Shown: positions 25,527 through 34,102 of the stretch, piece by piece
Numbering within the stretch: the stretch's first letter is position 1
Layout: every line of letters starts with the position of its first letter
Assembly (NCBI RefSeq): GCF_000597865.1
Contig: NZ_CP007453.1
Location: 620,001 to 684,000 of the forward strand
Direction of reading: 5' to 3'
DNA length: 64,000 nucleotides
Source of the DNA: Peptoclostridium acidaminophilum DSM 3953
Lineage (GTDB): Bacteria > Bacillota > Clostridia > Peptostreptococcales > Peptostreptococcaceae
Notes under the pieces: model-generated
Told to the model about the DNA's origin: nothing
The model's database searches: none
Seen by the model: the letters and a program-made list of their open reading frames with translations, nothing else
Translations under genes and position numbers: made by a program

Positions 25527-26494
25527 TTTTTTTGCCCCTCCTTCTCTTTTTTCATTTTCGCGAGCTCAATTCCGGTGATTTTTACGAAAACATCCTCCAA
25601 GGTTGGTCGGATGATTCTCGCTTCATAAACCGGCTTGTGAAATTCCTCAAAGAAATTAATAAATGGTGCAAGGGCTACCTTTTCTTTTGGAATGATTCTG
25701 AGCTTTTGGTTATCAATCCTATTAATCTTGACCCCTGGGAAAGCCTGGATCATAGCTTTATAAAGGGAGGGATCATGATTTTCTAGCGTGAATTCGATGA
25801 CATATTCTTTTTCATCCTTTTTCATGAGATTTCCTATACTATCAATTCTGACAACCTTTCCATAGACAATAAATCCAACTCTACTGCAAAGCCTCTCTGC
25901 TTCTTCAATATAATGCGTCGTCAAAAAAATTGTTGTTCCATTGCCGTTAAGATCTCTAACAAGCCTTCTAATTCGCCTTGCACTTTCAACATCAATTCCA
26001 GTCGTAGGCTCGTCAAGAAATAGAATTTTGGGCGCGTGGATGATTCCGGCGGCAATGGTAAGTTTTCTTTTCATACCTTTGGAATAAGCCTTAAAGGGGC
26101 GGTTACCCGTATCAGCAAGATCAAACTGTTCCAACAGTTTTCTTGCTCTTGCTTCGCGGTCTTTCTTTCCCATACCGTAAAGGGATGCGCAGAATACGAG
26201 GTTATCATAACCGCTTAAATCTTCATAAAGGTTGCTCTCATCTGGGACAACCCCAATCGCTTGCTGCACGCTTTTGATGTCCTTAATGCCATCGCAACCA
26301 GCAATATAAATCGAGCCCGATGTAGGTTTCGCAAGACCGGTTAGCATGTTGATGATCGTTGTTTTGCCTGCGCCATTTGGACCAAGAAAAGCAAAAATCT
26401 CACCTGATTCAACTGAAAAACTAACCTCTCTGACCGCCTGAAAGTTTCCGAATTGTTTACTTAAATTTCTAACTTCAATAATATTGGTGTTCAA
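25523..26494 (-). CDS. ABC transporter ATP-binding protein, drug-exporter type
   Basis: ATPase of 323 residues for an ABC-2 exporter. Walker A GPNGAGKT at 38-45, signature YSKGMKRKL at about 137-145 (the first Ser-Lys-Gly form seen in DrrA/CcmA-type ATPases), Walker B KILFLDEP near 156-163, and the H-loop TTHYIEEAERL. The 90-residue C-terminal extension is usual for the DrrA branch. Start is probably TTG 26494 after AAAGGAGAG. Its partner permease is split by the IS, so the exporter may be dead or reduced. The cargo is unknown. Confidence 0.9.
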   Translation of the reverse strand: MNTNIIEVRNLSKQFGNFQAVREVSFSVESGEIFAFLGPNGAGKTTIINMLTGLAKPTSGSIYIAGCDGIKDIKSVQQAIGVVPDESNLYEDLSGYDNLVFCASLYGMGKKDREARARKLLEQFDLADTGNRPFKAYSKGMKRKLTIAAGIIHAPKILFLDEPTTGIDVESARRIRRLVRDLNGNGTTIFLTTHYIEEAERLCSRVGFIVYGKVVRIDSIGNLMKKDEKEYVIEFTLENHDPSLYKAMIQAFPGVKINRIDNQKLRIIPKEKVALAPFINFFEEFHKPVYEARIIRPTLEDVFVKITGIELAKMKKEKEGQKK

Positions 26495-26580
26495 AATCTC
26501 ACTCTCCTTTACATTTGCAAAATAAATAATTTGATTCTATAATTAACCTTCCAAAATCAATCTTCTGAAATTTAGATAAT

Positions 26581-26640
26581 AAAAAAACCTCAAATGTTTA
26601 TAGTAAGCATATCGAACTATATTTCATCAGAGGTATTTTT
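26581..26640 (-). terminator. Terminator after glgX
   Basis: Long interrupted stem on the minus strand: ACCTC/GAGGT, ATG/CAT and TATAGT/ACTATA pair around an 11-base loop, followed by TTTTTTT. It lies about 95 bases past the glgX stop. The rest of the 238-bp gap holds nothing recognisable apart from the ABC gene leader. Confidence 0.65.
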
Positions 26641-26732
26641 GTATGTATTTTAAAGCAATGCTATAACTTATGATTTTAATTTTTCAATGGCTCTCTTTAC
26701 TATTACCATGATTCATTTATACCCAAATTCCA

Positions 26733-28871
26733 TTATAATAGCTCAGCAATTAGGACAGCGACGCTTCTTGGTTCCATTTCTATTTTAGAGTCCGTCCCGG
26801 GCAATTTCTCACTCGGCTCCATGAACTCTTCTCCGGCGGCTCCTGCTGTATTTACAGCAAGCCTCCACTCCATGCCCTTTGGCAGCCCGGGCAGCACAAC
26901 GGTTTGGTTTTCCCAGTGTGAATTGACTGCGACATATATTATTTCGTCAGCCGAATCGTCCTGGTTCCTCCCCGCGAACATCACTCCAATGACTCTTGTC
27001 TCCTTGCCGCCGTCAAGATACCAGGGATTCACTCCATGCTTGCTGACATGAGGCAATCCGCAGTAGGCAGCACCGGTACATAGCCTGAGCACGGGATGCT
27101 TTTTGCGGAGCTTTATCATGTTCTTTACAAACTGGAACATTTCGCCATTTTCCTGCAGCAGGTTCCAGTTCAGCCATGAAATCTCGTTGTCCTGGCAGTA
27201 GGCATTGTTGTTTCCGCGTTGCGTTCTTTTGAATTCGTCTCCCACTAGCAGCATCGGCGTTCCTCGGCTGGAGAGGAGTACTGCCAAGGCGTTTTTCATC
27301 ATTCTTTTGCGAAGCTCAAGCACCTCTTCATCTACGGTCTCGCCCTCAGCGCCGCAGTTCCAGCTGTTGTTGTAGTCCTCGCCGTCCGTGTTGTCCCAGC
27401 CATTTTCTTCGTTGTGCTTGCTGTTGTAGGAGTACAAGTCATTCAATGTGAAACCGTCGTGGCAGGTGATGAAATTAACGGATGCGCTCAATCCCCTGTG
27501 CTTTGGGTCGTATATGTCTAGCGAGCCTCCGATTCTCTCTGCCGCGGCAAAAGCCATGCCTGAATCCCCCTTTAAAAACCGTCTTATGTCATCCCTGTAC
27601 CTTCCATTCCACTCCGACCAGCGGTTCCATGAAGGAAAGGTTCCCACCTGGTAGAGGCCGCCGGCATCCCAGGCTTCTGCGATGAGCTTGACATTTGCAA
27701 GAATAGGGTCAAAAGCCAGATTCTGAAGCAATGGCGGATTGCCCATTGGCGTGCCGTCCTCGTTTCTTCCGAGTATAGATGCCAAATCAAATCTGAAGCC
27801 GTCAACCCTGTACTCAATGACCCAGTATCTCAGGCAATCCAGAATCATCCTTTGCACAATCGGATGATTGCAGTTTAGAGTGTTTCCGCAGCCACTGAAA
27901 TCATAGTATTTTCCGCCTGGGGCCAGCATATAGTATACGCTGTTGTCAAAGCCCTTTAGGGATATGAACGGCCCCTTCTCGCCGCCTTCGGCGGTATGGT
28001 TGAAAACAACATCCAGTATGACCTCTATACCATTTTCATGCAATTTCTTTATCAGTTTTTTAAGTTCGCAGCCTTCCCTGTTATACTCTAATTCCGCGCT
28101 GTAACTGGTGTTTGGAGCGAAAAAGCATATGGGATTGTAACCCCAGTAGTCGAGAAGCTTTTTCCCTCCCACAGTCCGCAGGTCTCTCATCTCATCAAAT
28201 TCGAAGATGGGCATAAGTTCAACCGCGTTTACTCCCAGCTCCAGCAGATACGGTATTTTCTCGGCCAAACCTGCAAATGTTCCGGGATTTTTCACACCGG
28301 AAGAATCATGAATAGTAAACCCTCTGACATGAAGCTCATATATCACAAGGTTCTCCATTGGAATGTGGGGCTGCCTGCTGTCTGCCCAGTCGAAGTCGCT
28401 TGCTACCGCCCTGCCCCTGTACTGCATTCCGTAGTGTGGTTTCATGCCCCATCTTCTCTGGCCGGCGACAGCCCTCGCATACGGATCCAGGAGGTATTTC
28501 GAATTGTCAAATATCAAGCCTCTTTCCGGCTCGTACGGCCCATCCACTATATAGGCGTATTCGAAATCGTCTATGTCCAGTCCAAATACAATCATTGAAT
28601 AAACGTCTCCCACCCTGTAATTGTCCGGAAACGGAATTATTGCATAAGGCTCAGCCGCCTCCCTCTTGAAAAGTGCCAGCTTGAATGAGGTTGCGTTACG
28701 CGAATGAACAGTAAAGCTCACCCCGCCAGGGATTACAACCGCCCCATTTTCATCGAAAAAACCCGGCCTGACTTTGAAGCCGTTTATCTCTTCAATCGGC
28801 TGCAGGGTTTTTGTATACAACTCTATTAAATTGTCGTAGTTTGCCCGATTTTCCATTTTCTCCATGTCCAT
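26733..28871 (-). CDS. glgX: Glycogen debranching enzyme GlgX / isoamylase-type GH13
   Basis: Hydrolyses alpha-1,6 branches of glycogen or limit dextrin in the cytoplasm. The 712-residue protein has an N-terminal CBM48-like beta domain (about 35-150), the GH13 barrel (about 170-600) and a C-terminal beta domain. GH13 conserved regions: DVVFNHTAEG (287-296), GFRFDLAS with nucleophile Asp362, IAEAWDAGG with acid-base Glu399, and TCHDGFTLNDL with Asp472. The Glu-Ala-Trp after the acid is typical of the isoamylase/GlgX group. It has its own terminator and no other glycogen gene is next to it in the window. Confidence 0.92.
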   Translation of the reverse strand: MDMEKMENRANYDNLIELYTKTLQPIEEINGFKVRPGFFDENGAVVIPGGVSFTVHSRNATSFKLALFKREAAEPYAIIPFPDNYRVGDVYSMIVFGLDIDDFEYAYIVDGPYEPERGLIFDNSKYLLDPYARAVAGQRRWGMKPHYGMQYRGRAVASDFDWADSRQPHIPMENLVIYELHVRGFTIHDSSGVKNPGTFAGLAEKIPYLLELGVNAVELMPIFEFDEMRDLRTVGGKKLLDYWGYNPICFFAPNTSYSAELEYNREGCELKKLIKKLHENGIEVILDVVFNHTAEGGEKGPFISLKGFDNSVYYMLAPGGKYYDFSGCGNTLNCNHPIVQRMILDCLRYWVIEYRVDGFRFDLASILGRNEDGTPMGNPPLLQNLAFDPILANVKLIAEAWDAGGLYQVGTFPSWNRWSEWNGRYRDDIRRFLKGDSGMAFAAAERIGGSLDIYDPKHRGLSASVNFITCHDGFTLNDLYSYNSKHNEENGWDNTDGEDYNNSWNCGAEGETVDEEVLELRKRMMKNALAVLLSSRGTPMLLVGDEFKRTQRGNNNAYCQDNEISWLNWNLLQENGEMFQFVKNMIKLRKKHPVLRLCTGAAYCGLPHVSKHGVNPWYLDGGKETRVIGVMFAGRNQDDSADEIIYVAVNSHWENQTVVLPGLPKGMEWRLAVNTAGAAGEEFMEPSEKLPGTDSKIEMEPRSVAVLIAELL

Positions 28872-29079
28872 ATGCCCACTCCTTTCACAGCCAAAAACAA
28901 ACCCTTATATTTCACGTTGAGTTTGCAAACACACGTTGGCATTTGTATTAATACCCGCAAAGCCTGCGTGTACCGACATTATGTTTTGATAAGTCTTTTT
29001 GATTTAATTAAGCGTGGGTATATATCCTAACATATACATTGATCTTGAATTCAAGCCATTCAGCGAAGGAGTGATGAAA

Positions 29080-29538
29080 ATGTATGGAGTATTAACAGAC
29101 GAAGAGATAATAGACAGACTTGATGAGCTTGACAGCATTGCGGATTTCGAATTAAAGAAAGATCTCCCAGAAGTGATACGGCTGCTGATTGACTATGAGA
29201 AAACATACGAGGATGATTGTCGCTTCTACAGGGGCAAGGCCGTGGAAAACATAATATGCAGTATCTTCTCCACACATACTAAGGAAGCCCAGGATTCGGC
29301 AAGGTATGCTTTATGCAGCAAATACAAGCTGCAGGAGGACAGCATATTTAATTCTGCTCTTGAAGAGAACATGAGATGCCAGGTTTTATACGACGGCGTT
29401 GTCAGATACTACAAAAGGCATGAGCTTCACGAACAAATGGACATTGGCGGCCTGGCCATGCTCAGCCGATATCTGTTCGAATATATTAAGGAGCAGACCT
29501 ATGCTGCTTATGAGGACTATCTTGAGCTCGCAGGATAA
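29080..29538 (+). CDS. Small acidic protein of unknown function
   Basis: Soluble, acidic, helix-rich protein of 152 residues (MYGVLTDEEII...). No recognised domain. ATG at 29080 is chosen because AAGGAG lies eight bases before it; an ATG two codons earlier is too close and the longer reading frame upstream has no ribosome site. It is a single gene between glgX and pdxT, followed by a strong bidirectional terminator. Confidence 0.65.
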   Translation: MYGVLTDEEIIDRLDELDSIADFELKKDLPEVIRLLIDYEKTYEDDCRFYRGKAVENIICSIFSTHTKEAQDSARYALCSKYKLQEDSIFNSALEENMRCQVLYDGVVRYYKRHELHEQMDIGGLAMLSRYLFEYIKEQTYAAYEDYLELAG

Positions 29539-29574
29539 CCGTGGATACACTGCAAGCATTTCGTTTGGAATACA

Positions 29575-29634
29575 AAAGGTGCAGAGCAACAGCTCTATAT
29601 GCTTAGATCTGTTGTTCTGCACCTTTGTTTTTAT
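29575..29634. terminator. Strong terminator between converging genes
   Basis: Near-perfect 18-bp stem AAAGGTGCAGAGCAACAG / CTGTTGTTCTGCACCTTT with one mismatch, followed by GTTTTTAT. It serves the acidic-protein gene and probably also pdxT from the other side. Confidence 0.85.
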
Positions 29635-29649
29635 AGTTCAGGGTTTTCA

Positions 29650-30249
29650 TTATTTATTTTCTTTGTAAGCTTTTACCATGTCGACAAAATACTCGTGTGT
29701 CCTTAGGTCGTCTGTAAGCTCGGGATGGAACGAGGTTACAAACATATTGCCCTGCCTTGCCGCAACAATGTTGCCGTCAACTACAGAAAGTATCTCTACG
29801 TCCTTGCCGGCTTCCTTTATATAAGGAGCCCTTATGAATACCATAGGGATTTCTCCCTCGATGCCTACCATCATATAGTTCACATTGAAGCTGCCAAGCT
29901 GTCTTCCATAGGCATTTCTCATAACCTCTATGTCCATTACAGGCATGTGAACCAAATCCTGCCCCGTTATCTTCTTTGCAAGAAGTATCATTCCGGCGCA
30001 TGTTCCCCACACAGGCGTTCCGCCTTCTATCATAGCCTGCATCTTTTCCTTGATGCCAAGCTCGGTTATGAGCTTGCCTATCGCTGTGCTTTCGCCTCCT
30101 GGAAGTACTATGCCGTCAATACCTTCAAGGTCTGATGCCTTTCTTATTTCAACAACCTGGACGCCGAGCCTTTCCAGCGAGTTTTTGTGCTCGCGGAACG
30201 CTCCCTGCATGCATAGTATGCCTATTTTCAAGTCTTTGCGTTCTTTCAT
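29650..30249 (-). CDS. pdxT: Pyridoxal 5'-phosphate synthase glutaminase subunit PdxT
   Basis: Class I glutamine amidotransferase of 199 residues that supplies ammonia to PdxS for deoxyxylulose-5-phosphate-independent vitamin B6 synthesis. Seen: GILCMQGAFREH, LPGGESTA oxyanion region, WGTCAGM with nucleophile Cys84, and SFHPEL with the His-Glu pair near the C-terminus. The ATG at 30249 lies two bases after the pdxS stop, with AGGGG about ten bases upstream, so the two are cotranscribed and coupled. Length is normal. Confidence 0.95.
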   Translation of the reverse strand: MKERKDLKIGILCMQGAFREHKNSLERLGVQVVEIRKASDLEGIDGIVLPGGESTAIGKLITELGIKEKMQAMIEGGTPVWGTCAGMILLAKKITGQDLVHMPVMDIEVMRNAYGRQLGSFNVNYMMVGIEGEIPMVFIRAPYIKEAGKDVEILSVVDGNIVAARQGNMFVTSFHPELTDDLRTHEYFVDMVKAYKENK

Positions 30250-30251
30250 TT

Positions 30252-31130
30252 TTACCAACCCCTGCCGGCCATTCTGTCTTCTTCAGGCATCGTGCTTATG
30301 TTTATTCCAACCATTGGCTCTCCAAGATCTTCAGAAAGCTCTGCAAGCATCTTAGGATCGTTGTAGTTTGTAACAGCCTTGACTATAGCCTGGGCTCTTC
30401 TTGCAGGATCTCCCGACTTGAATATGCCCGAGCCTACGAAAACACCGTCGCATCCAAGCTGCATCATCATTGCAGCATCTGCAGGAGTAGCTATTCCGCC
30501 TGCTGCGAAGTTTACAACCGGAAGGCTCTTGTTTTCATGCACGTATACTACAAGATCATACGGAGCGCTTATTTCCTTAGCAAAGTTCATAAGCTCTTCC
30601 CTGCCCATTGATGCAACTGTGTTTATTGCAGAAGTCATGGCTCTCATGTGCTTAACAGCCTCGACAACGTCTCCTGTTCCCGGTTCGCCTTTAGTTCTTA
30701 TCATTGAAGCGCCTTCACCTATTCTTCTTAGAGCCTCTCCAAGGTTCTTGGCTCCGCATACGAAAGGAACGCTGAAGTCCTTCTTGTTTATGTGAAGCTT
30801 GTCATCTGCCGGCGTCAGCACTTCGCTCTCGTCCACATAGTCTATTTCAAGAGCCTCAAGTATTTGAGCCTCCACAAAATGGCCTATTCTAACCTTTGCC
30901 ATTACAGGTATTGAAACTGCCGCCTGTATCTCTTTTATAAGCTTTGGATCAGACATTCTTGCTATACCGCCGAATTTTCTTATGTCTGCAGGAACCCTCT
31001 CTAGAGCCATTACTGCGCATGCGCCTGCTGCCTCAGCTATTCCAGCCTGCTCCGCGTCTGTTACGTCCATTATTACTCCGCCCTTAAGCATCTGTGCAAG
31101 ATTCTTGTTCAATTCATATCTGTTGTTCAT
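30252..31130 (-). CDS. pdxS: Pyridoxal 5'-phosphate synthase lyase subunit PdxS
   Basis: Synthase subunit of 292 residues that builds pyridoxal 5'-phosphate from ribose 5-phosphate, glyceraldehyde 3-phosphate and ammonia; forms a dodecamer capped by PdxT. The family is among the most conserved known and this protein matches throughout: [43 protein letters not shown] (catalytic Lys), [17 protein letters not shown] (second Lys), and [11 protein letters not shown] near the phosphate site. ATG follows GGGGGAA. First gene of the pdxS-pdxT pair. Confidence 0.97.
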   Translation of the reverse strand: MNNRYELNKNLAQMLKGGVIMDVTDAEQAGIAEAAGACAVMALERVPADIRKFGGIARMSDPKLIKEIQAAVSIPVMAKVRIGHFVEAQILEALEIDYVDESEVLTPADDKLHINKKDFSVPFVCGAKNLGEALRRIGEGASMIRTKGEPGTGDVVEAVKHMRAMTSAINTVASMGREELMNFAKEISAPYDLVVYVHENKSLPVVNFAAGGIATPADAAMMMQLGCDGVFVGSGIFKSGDPARRAQAIVKAVTNYNDPKMLAELSEDLGEPMVGINISTMPEEDRMAGRGW

Positions 31131-31300
31131 TTTTAACTTCCCCCTATATAGTGTATTGATACAATTTTCATGTAAATGCTTTTCTTGTTCTCAATTATCC
31201 CACCGTCAGGGGTGTTTTGGCAATACAGTTTCATGAAATAAACAACAAACGCGCTTTGTAACCATACAATTTGCTTTCTTTTTCGCTTTACTGCATGAAA

Positions 31301-31329
31301 AGAGACACTCCCTGTTCAAAAGTGTCTCT
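31301..31329 (-). terminator. Terminator after the YgjP-type metallopeptidase gene
   Basis: AGAGACACT / AGTGTCTCT stem with an 11-base loop, followed on the minus strand by TTTTC; 27 bases past the stop at 31356. Confidence 0.75.
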
Positions 31330-31355
31330 GGCCTCATTTCTTTGCTCGCTTTATA

Positions 31356-32063
31356 CTAAAGCTCCATTGTGATTCCGTTGATCCTGAGCCATTCCCTTCG
31401 TCTTTGGTAGTCTGGCATTATACGCCCTACAAGCGCCCAATAGTCGCTGGAATGGTTCATATGCACAAGATGGCACAGCTCGTGCACAACTATGTAGTCT
31501 ATCACTTCAATCGGAGCCATTACGCACCTCCAGTTGAAGTTGAGATTCCCTATCGAGCTGCAGCTTCCCCATCTTTTCTTTTGCTCCTTAATCCTTATTA
31601 CGTTAGGCTCTACTCCTATTAATTTGCTAAAGTGGCCAACTCGCCCTTTAATATTTTCTGCGGCTTTTTGTCTGTACCAGCTTTCCAGCACCGCTCTCAA
31701 ATACTCCTTGTCGCTTGTACCTGTCTCGACGCGAAGCCCGCCTTGTGAGAGCTTGACAATCGGCTTTGCAACTCTCTTATCGCACACTACCTGCAACTGG
31801 CAATCCTCTCCAAGGTACATGAAAGTCTCCCCGTCTTTATACTCCCGTTTGCACCTTCTGGATTCCATCTCCCTTATTTCAGACAGCTTCCGGACTATCC
31901 ATTTCGCCTTTGATTCTACAAGCTTAACCACCTCTGCTTCTTTGGCACCTTTGGGCGCAACAATGCTCACCGTTCCGGGAGGCTTGACCCTTATCTCAAA
32001 TGACCTTCTTTTCCTGTATTCAACTGTAAATTCTATTATACTTTTTTCGTATTCTATCTTCAT
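31356..32063 (-). CDS. YgjP-like metallopeptidase domain protein (DUF45)
   Basis: Putative zinc metallopeptidase of 235 residues, cytoplasmic. The zinc motif VVHELCHLVHMNHSSDYW fits HExxH-like H-E-L-x-H with a distal His, the pattern of the YgjP/SprT-like DUF45 family; KKRWGSCSSIGNLNFNW is the second family block. Members often stand next to restriction or RNA genes, but here it is next to a divergent thermonuclease gene. The substrate is unknown. Confidence 0.88.
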   Translation of the reverse strand: MKIEYEKSIIEFTVEYRKRRSFEIRVKPPGTVSIVAPKGAKEAEVVKLVESKAKWIVRKLSEIREMESRRCKREYKDGETFMYLGEDCQLQVVCDKRVAKPIVKLSQGGLRVETGTSDKEYLRAVLESWYRQKAAENIKGRVGHFSKLIGVEPNVIRIKEQKKRWGSCSSIGNLNFNWRCVMAPIEVIDYIVVHELCHLVHMNHSSDYWALVGRIMPDYQRRREWLRINGITMEL

Positions 32064-32211
32064 ATCTCTATTATATAACTATGCGCCGCGAAGGGCCACT
32101 TTAAAAAAACAATATCAGAATCGCCAGTTTTGTTGTATAATCTGTTTTGTAAAAAAGTGCGGCCGCTCCTTCGCGGAGGGGCGCAAATCTAAGATATGGA
32201 AGTGTTTGCTT

Positions 32212-33069
32212 ATGTATTTAGTTAAAAACAGGCGCCTTAAGTCATTTACACTCGTAGCCCTGCTCATTTTCAGCATGCTGTTTTCCGGATGCAGCGCCAA
32301 TCAGGAGCAATATGTTGTATCAGAAGAAAGTCAGCAACAGGACGAATCCCCTATAGACACAGGCGATGCAGCAGCCGGGGATTCCAACCAGGCAGCGCAA
32401 GACTCAGCCCAAGTTGGTCAAAATAGCGCCTTAGCCTCTCAATCATACAAGGTGCTGCGCGTTGTCGACGGGGATACCATTGTTGTAAGCTTCGGAGGCA
32501 AGTCTGAAAAGGTCAGAATGATAGGAATAAATACACCAGAGAGCGTCCATGCCGACGAGTCAAAAAATACACCGGAGGGCAAAATAGCCTCCGAGTTCAC
32601 CAAATCAAAGCTTGAAGGAAAAACCGTCCAGCTCGAATTCGACGCAGAGGAGCGCGACAAGTATGGAAGGCTGCTGGCTTATGTTTGGATAGACGGCGTC
32701 ATGTTCAACAAGACTCTCCTGTCCGAAGGCTATGCCAAGATAGCCACATTCCCTCCAAACGTAAAGTATGTAGACGACTTCAAGGCTCTCGAAAGACAGG
32801 CGAGAGAGCTCAAAAAAGGCTTTTGGGGAGACAGCGCTGCTTCCTCTCCTCCGTCAAGCGTTTCGGGCGGCAGTTCCTCGGCCTCAAATGCTCCAACGCC
32901 ACCGGCGCAGGCTGCATATGCCTTCATGGGCAATTCAAACTCGATGAAGTTCCATGACGCCGACTGCGAATGGGCTCAAAAGATAAGCCCTGCAAACAGG
33001 GTTACATTTTCCCACAGGCAGGATGCAATAAACTCAGGCTATGTGCCTTGCAAGGTGTGCAATCCCTAG
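32212..33069 (+). CDS. Thermonuclease-family (SNase-like) lipoprotein
   Basis: Exported, membrane-anchored nuclease of 285 residues. Signal peptide with lipobox LFSGC (Cys27). A Ser/Gln/Asp-rich linker (about 30-75) precedes the staphylococcal nuclease fold: VVDGDTIVV (Ca2+-binding Asp-Gly-Asp-Thr), VRMIGINTPES (catalytic Arg and Glu region), EERDKYGRLLAYVW (second Arg). After a Pro/Ser-rich spacer, the C-terminus FHDADCEWAQKI, then GYVPCKVCNP, is the small Cys-motif found in many Firmicutes thermonucleases, probably a Zn site. The start is set at 32212 by the signal peptide and GGAAG upstream; the frame is open far upstream but antisense to the previous gene. Confidence 0.9.
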   Translation: MYLVKNRRLKSFTLVALLIFSMLFSGCSANQEQYVVSEESQQQDESPIDTGDAAAGDSNQAAQDSAQVGQNSALASQSYKVLRVVDGDTIVVSFGGKSEKVRMIGINTPESVHADESKNTPEGKIASEFTKSKLEGKTVQLEFDAEERDKYGRLLAYVWIDGVMFNKTLLSEGYAKIATFPPNVKYVDDFKALERQARELKKGFWGDSAASSPPSSVSGGSSSASNAPTPPAQAAYAFMGNSNSMKFHDADCEWAQKISPANRVTFSHRQDAINSGYVPCKVCNP

Positions 33070-33111
33070 TCGCCCAAAATCAGACAAAACCAAAACATAA
33101 TAATTCTGCAC

Positions 33112-33147
33112 AAAAACTATGTCTTCAAAATCGGGCATAGTTTTTTT
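33112..33147 (+). terminator. Terminator after the thermonuclease gene
   Basis: AAAAACTATG / CATAGTTTTT stem, followed by TTTATT. Confidence 0.8.
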
Positions 33148-33212
33148 ATTAGGATTATTCCCCTCTGATTGAGGGTATTTTTACTGTAAATATTAAAATA
33201 GGGAGTGATTTT

Positions 33213-33287
33213 ATGGCAACTATAGTCCATATAGACGTGGCTTCAGAAAATCCCGAGAGGGCGAAGAAATTCTATGAAGAGATATGA
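33213..33287 (+). pseudogene. N-terminal remnant of a VOC (glyoxalase/bleomycin resistance) family gene
   Basis: A well placed GGGAGTGAT precedes an ATG that opens a 24-codon frame, MATIVHIDVASENPERAKKF and four more residues, then TGA. The start of VOC-fold proteins with the (V/I)HI(D/E)(I/V)xxxxPERAxxFY pattern is unmistakable, but the remaining hundred codons are gone. The TGA overlaps the ATG of the potassium channel gene (ATGA), so the fragment now acts as a translated leader for the channel. Deletion of the middle fused the two genes (inference). Confidence 0.8.
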
Positions 33288-34063
33288 AAAATAAATTGCT
33301 TAATAAAGAAAAGATTCACCTTGGTTATGAACTCTTCATGGCAGTGCTCGCGCTGATTGCAGTTGTTATAGCATTCCTCGATGTCACAGGAAAAATCAAC
33401 ATGCACACAGGCTACAACGAATTTTACTATACGGAGCTTGTAATACTCATAATATTCGCACTAGACTATTTCACACGGCTTTTCAAGGCAGATAACAAGC
33501 GGCTTTTTGTGAGAAAAAACATACCCGATCTGATCTCGATAATACCCTTCAATGCTTTCTTAAGGGCTTTCAGGATTGTAAGGTTCGTAAGGGTGCTGCG
33601 CTTTATACGTGTTATAAAGCTTTTCCGCTTTTTCGCTCTAATAAAAAAGTTCAAGTTCAACATAAACAAGTTCATATATACAAACGGCCTGATATACGTC
33701 ATCTACATCACTATCGCCATGATAATATTCGGAGCCATAGGCATATACCACTTCGAGTACGGACTTTCAGTCCACTCGTTCGAAGACGCGCTGTGGTGGA
33801 GCTTTGTAACCATATCAAGCGTAGGTTACGGGGATATAGCGCCAGTAACCACATACGGAAGACTTATCGCCTCGCTTCAGATGATAGTTGGGATGGGCTT
33901 TGCCGGTATGCTCACAGGTACGATAGCGACTTATTTCATAGGCAACAAGATAAAGCAGACAGTAAAAACAACTCGTGGAATTTTGAATCTCTCCGACATG
34001 AGCAGCGAAGAGCTGCAAATTGTTCTGGAATTTGTAGATGATATTAGAAAAAAGAGACAATAG
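33284..34063 (+). CDS. Voltage-gated-type potassium channel
   Basis: Six-helix K+ channel of 259 residues. S1 is at about 15-35, S2 at about 48-65, the S4 voltage-sensor helix has Arg at every third place (RIVRFVRVLRFIRVIK, about 97-112), and the pore has the selectivity filter TISSVGYGD (about 176-184) before S6. A 45-residue tail after S6 (NKIKQTVKTTRG...) may form a coiled tetramer contact. It should conduct K+ outward on depolarisation. The start codon overlaps the stop of the VOC fragment. The Card1-like gene starts 40 bases after its stop on the same strand. Confidence 0.92.
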   Translation: MKNKLLNKEKIHLGYELFMAVLALIAVVIAFLDVTGKINMHTGYNEFYYTELVILIIFALDYFTRLFKADNKRLFVRKNIPDLISIIPFNAFLRAFRIVRFVRVLRFIRVIKLFRFFALIKKFKFNINKFIYTNGLIYVIYITIAMIIFGAIGIYHFEYGLSVHSFEDALWWSFVTISSVGYGDIAPVTTYGRLIASLQMIVGMGFAGMLTGTIATYFIGNKIKQTVKTTRGILNLSDMSSEELQIVLEFVDDIRKKRQ

Positions 34064-34102
34064 TAATCATACAATAAATCATATAAGAATACGGGTGATA
34101 AC

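Noticed and set aside
28912-28975. Riboswitch-like GCAAAC and ACACGC motifs before glgX
   Set aside because: The pieces do not assemble into a cyclic di-GMP or other known aptamer; kept as chance matches.
29014-29079. Earlier GTG start for the acidic protein at 29080
   Set aside because: The extra residues have no ribosome site, while AAGGAG is well spaced for ATG 29080.
31534-32211. Upstream extension of the thermonuclease reading frame by about 226 codons
   Set aside because: It is antisense to the YgjP-type gene, and the signal peptide with lipobox begins at 32212 after a ribosome site.
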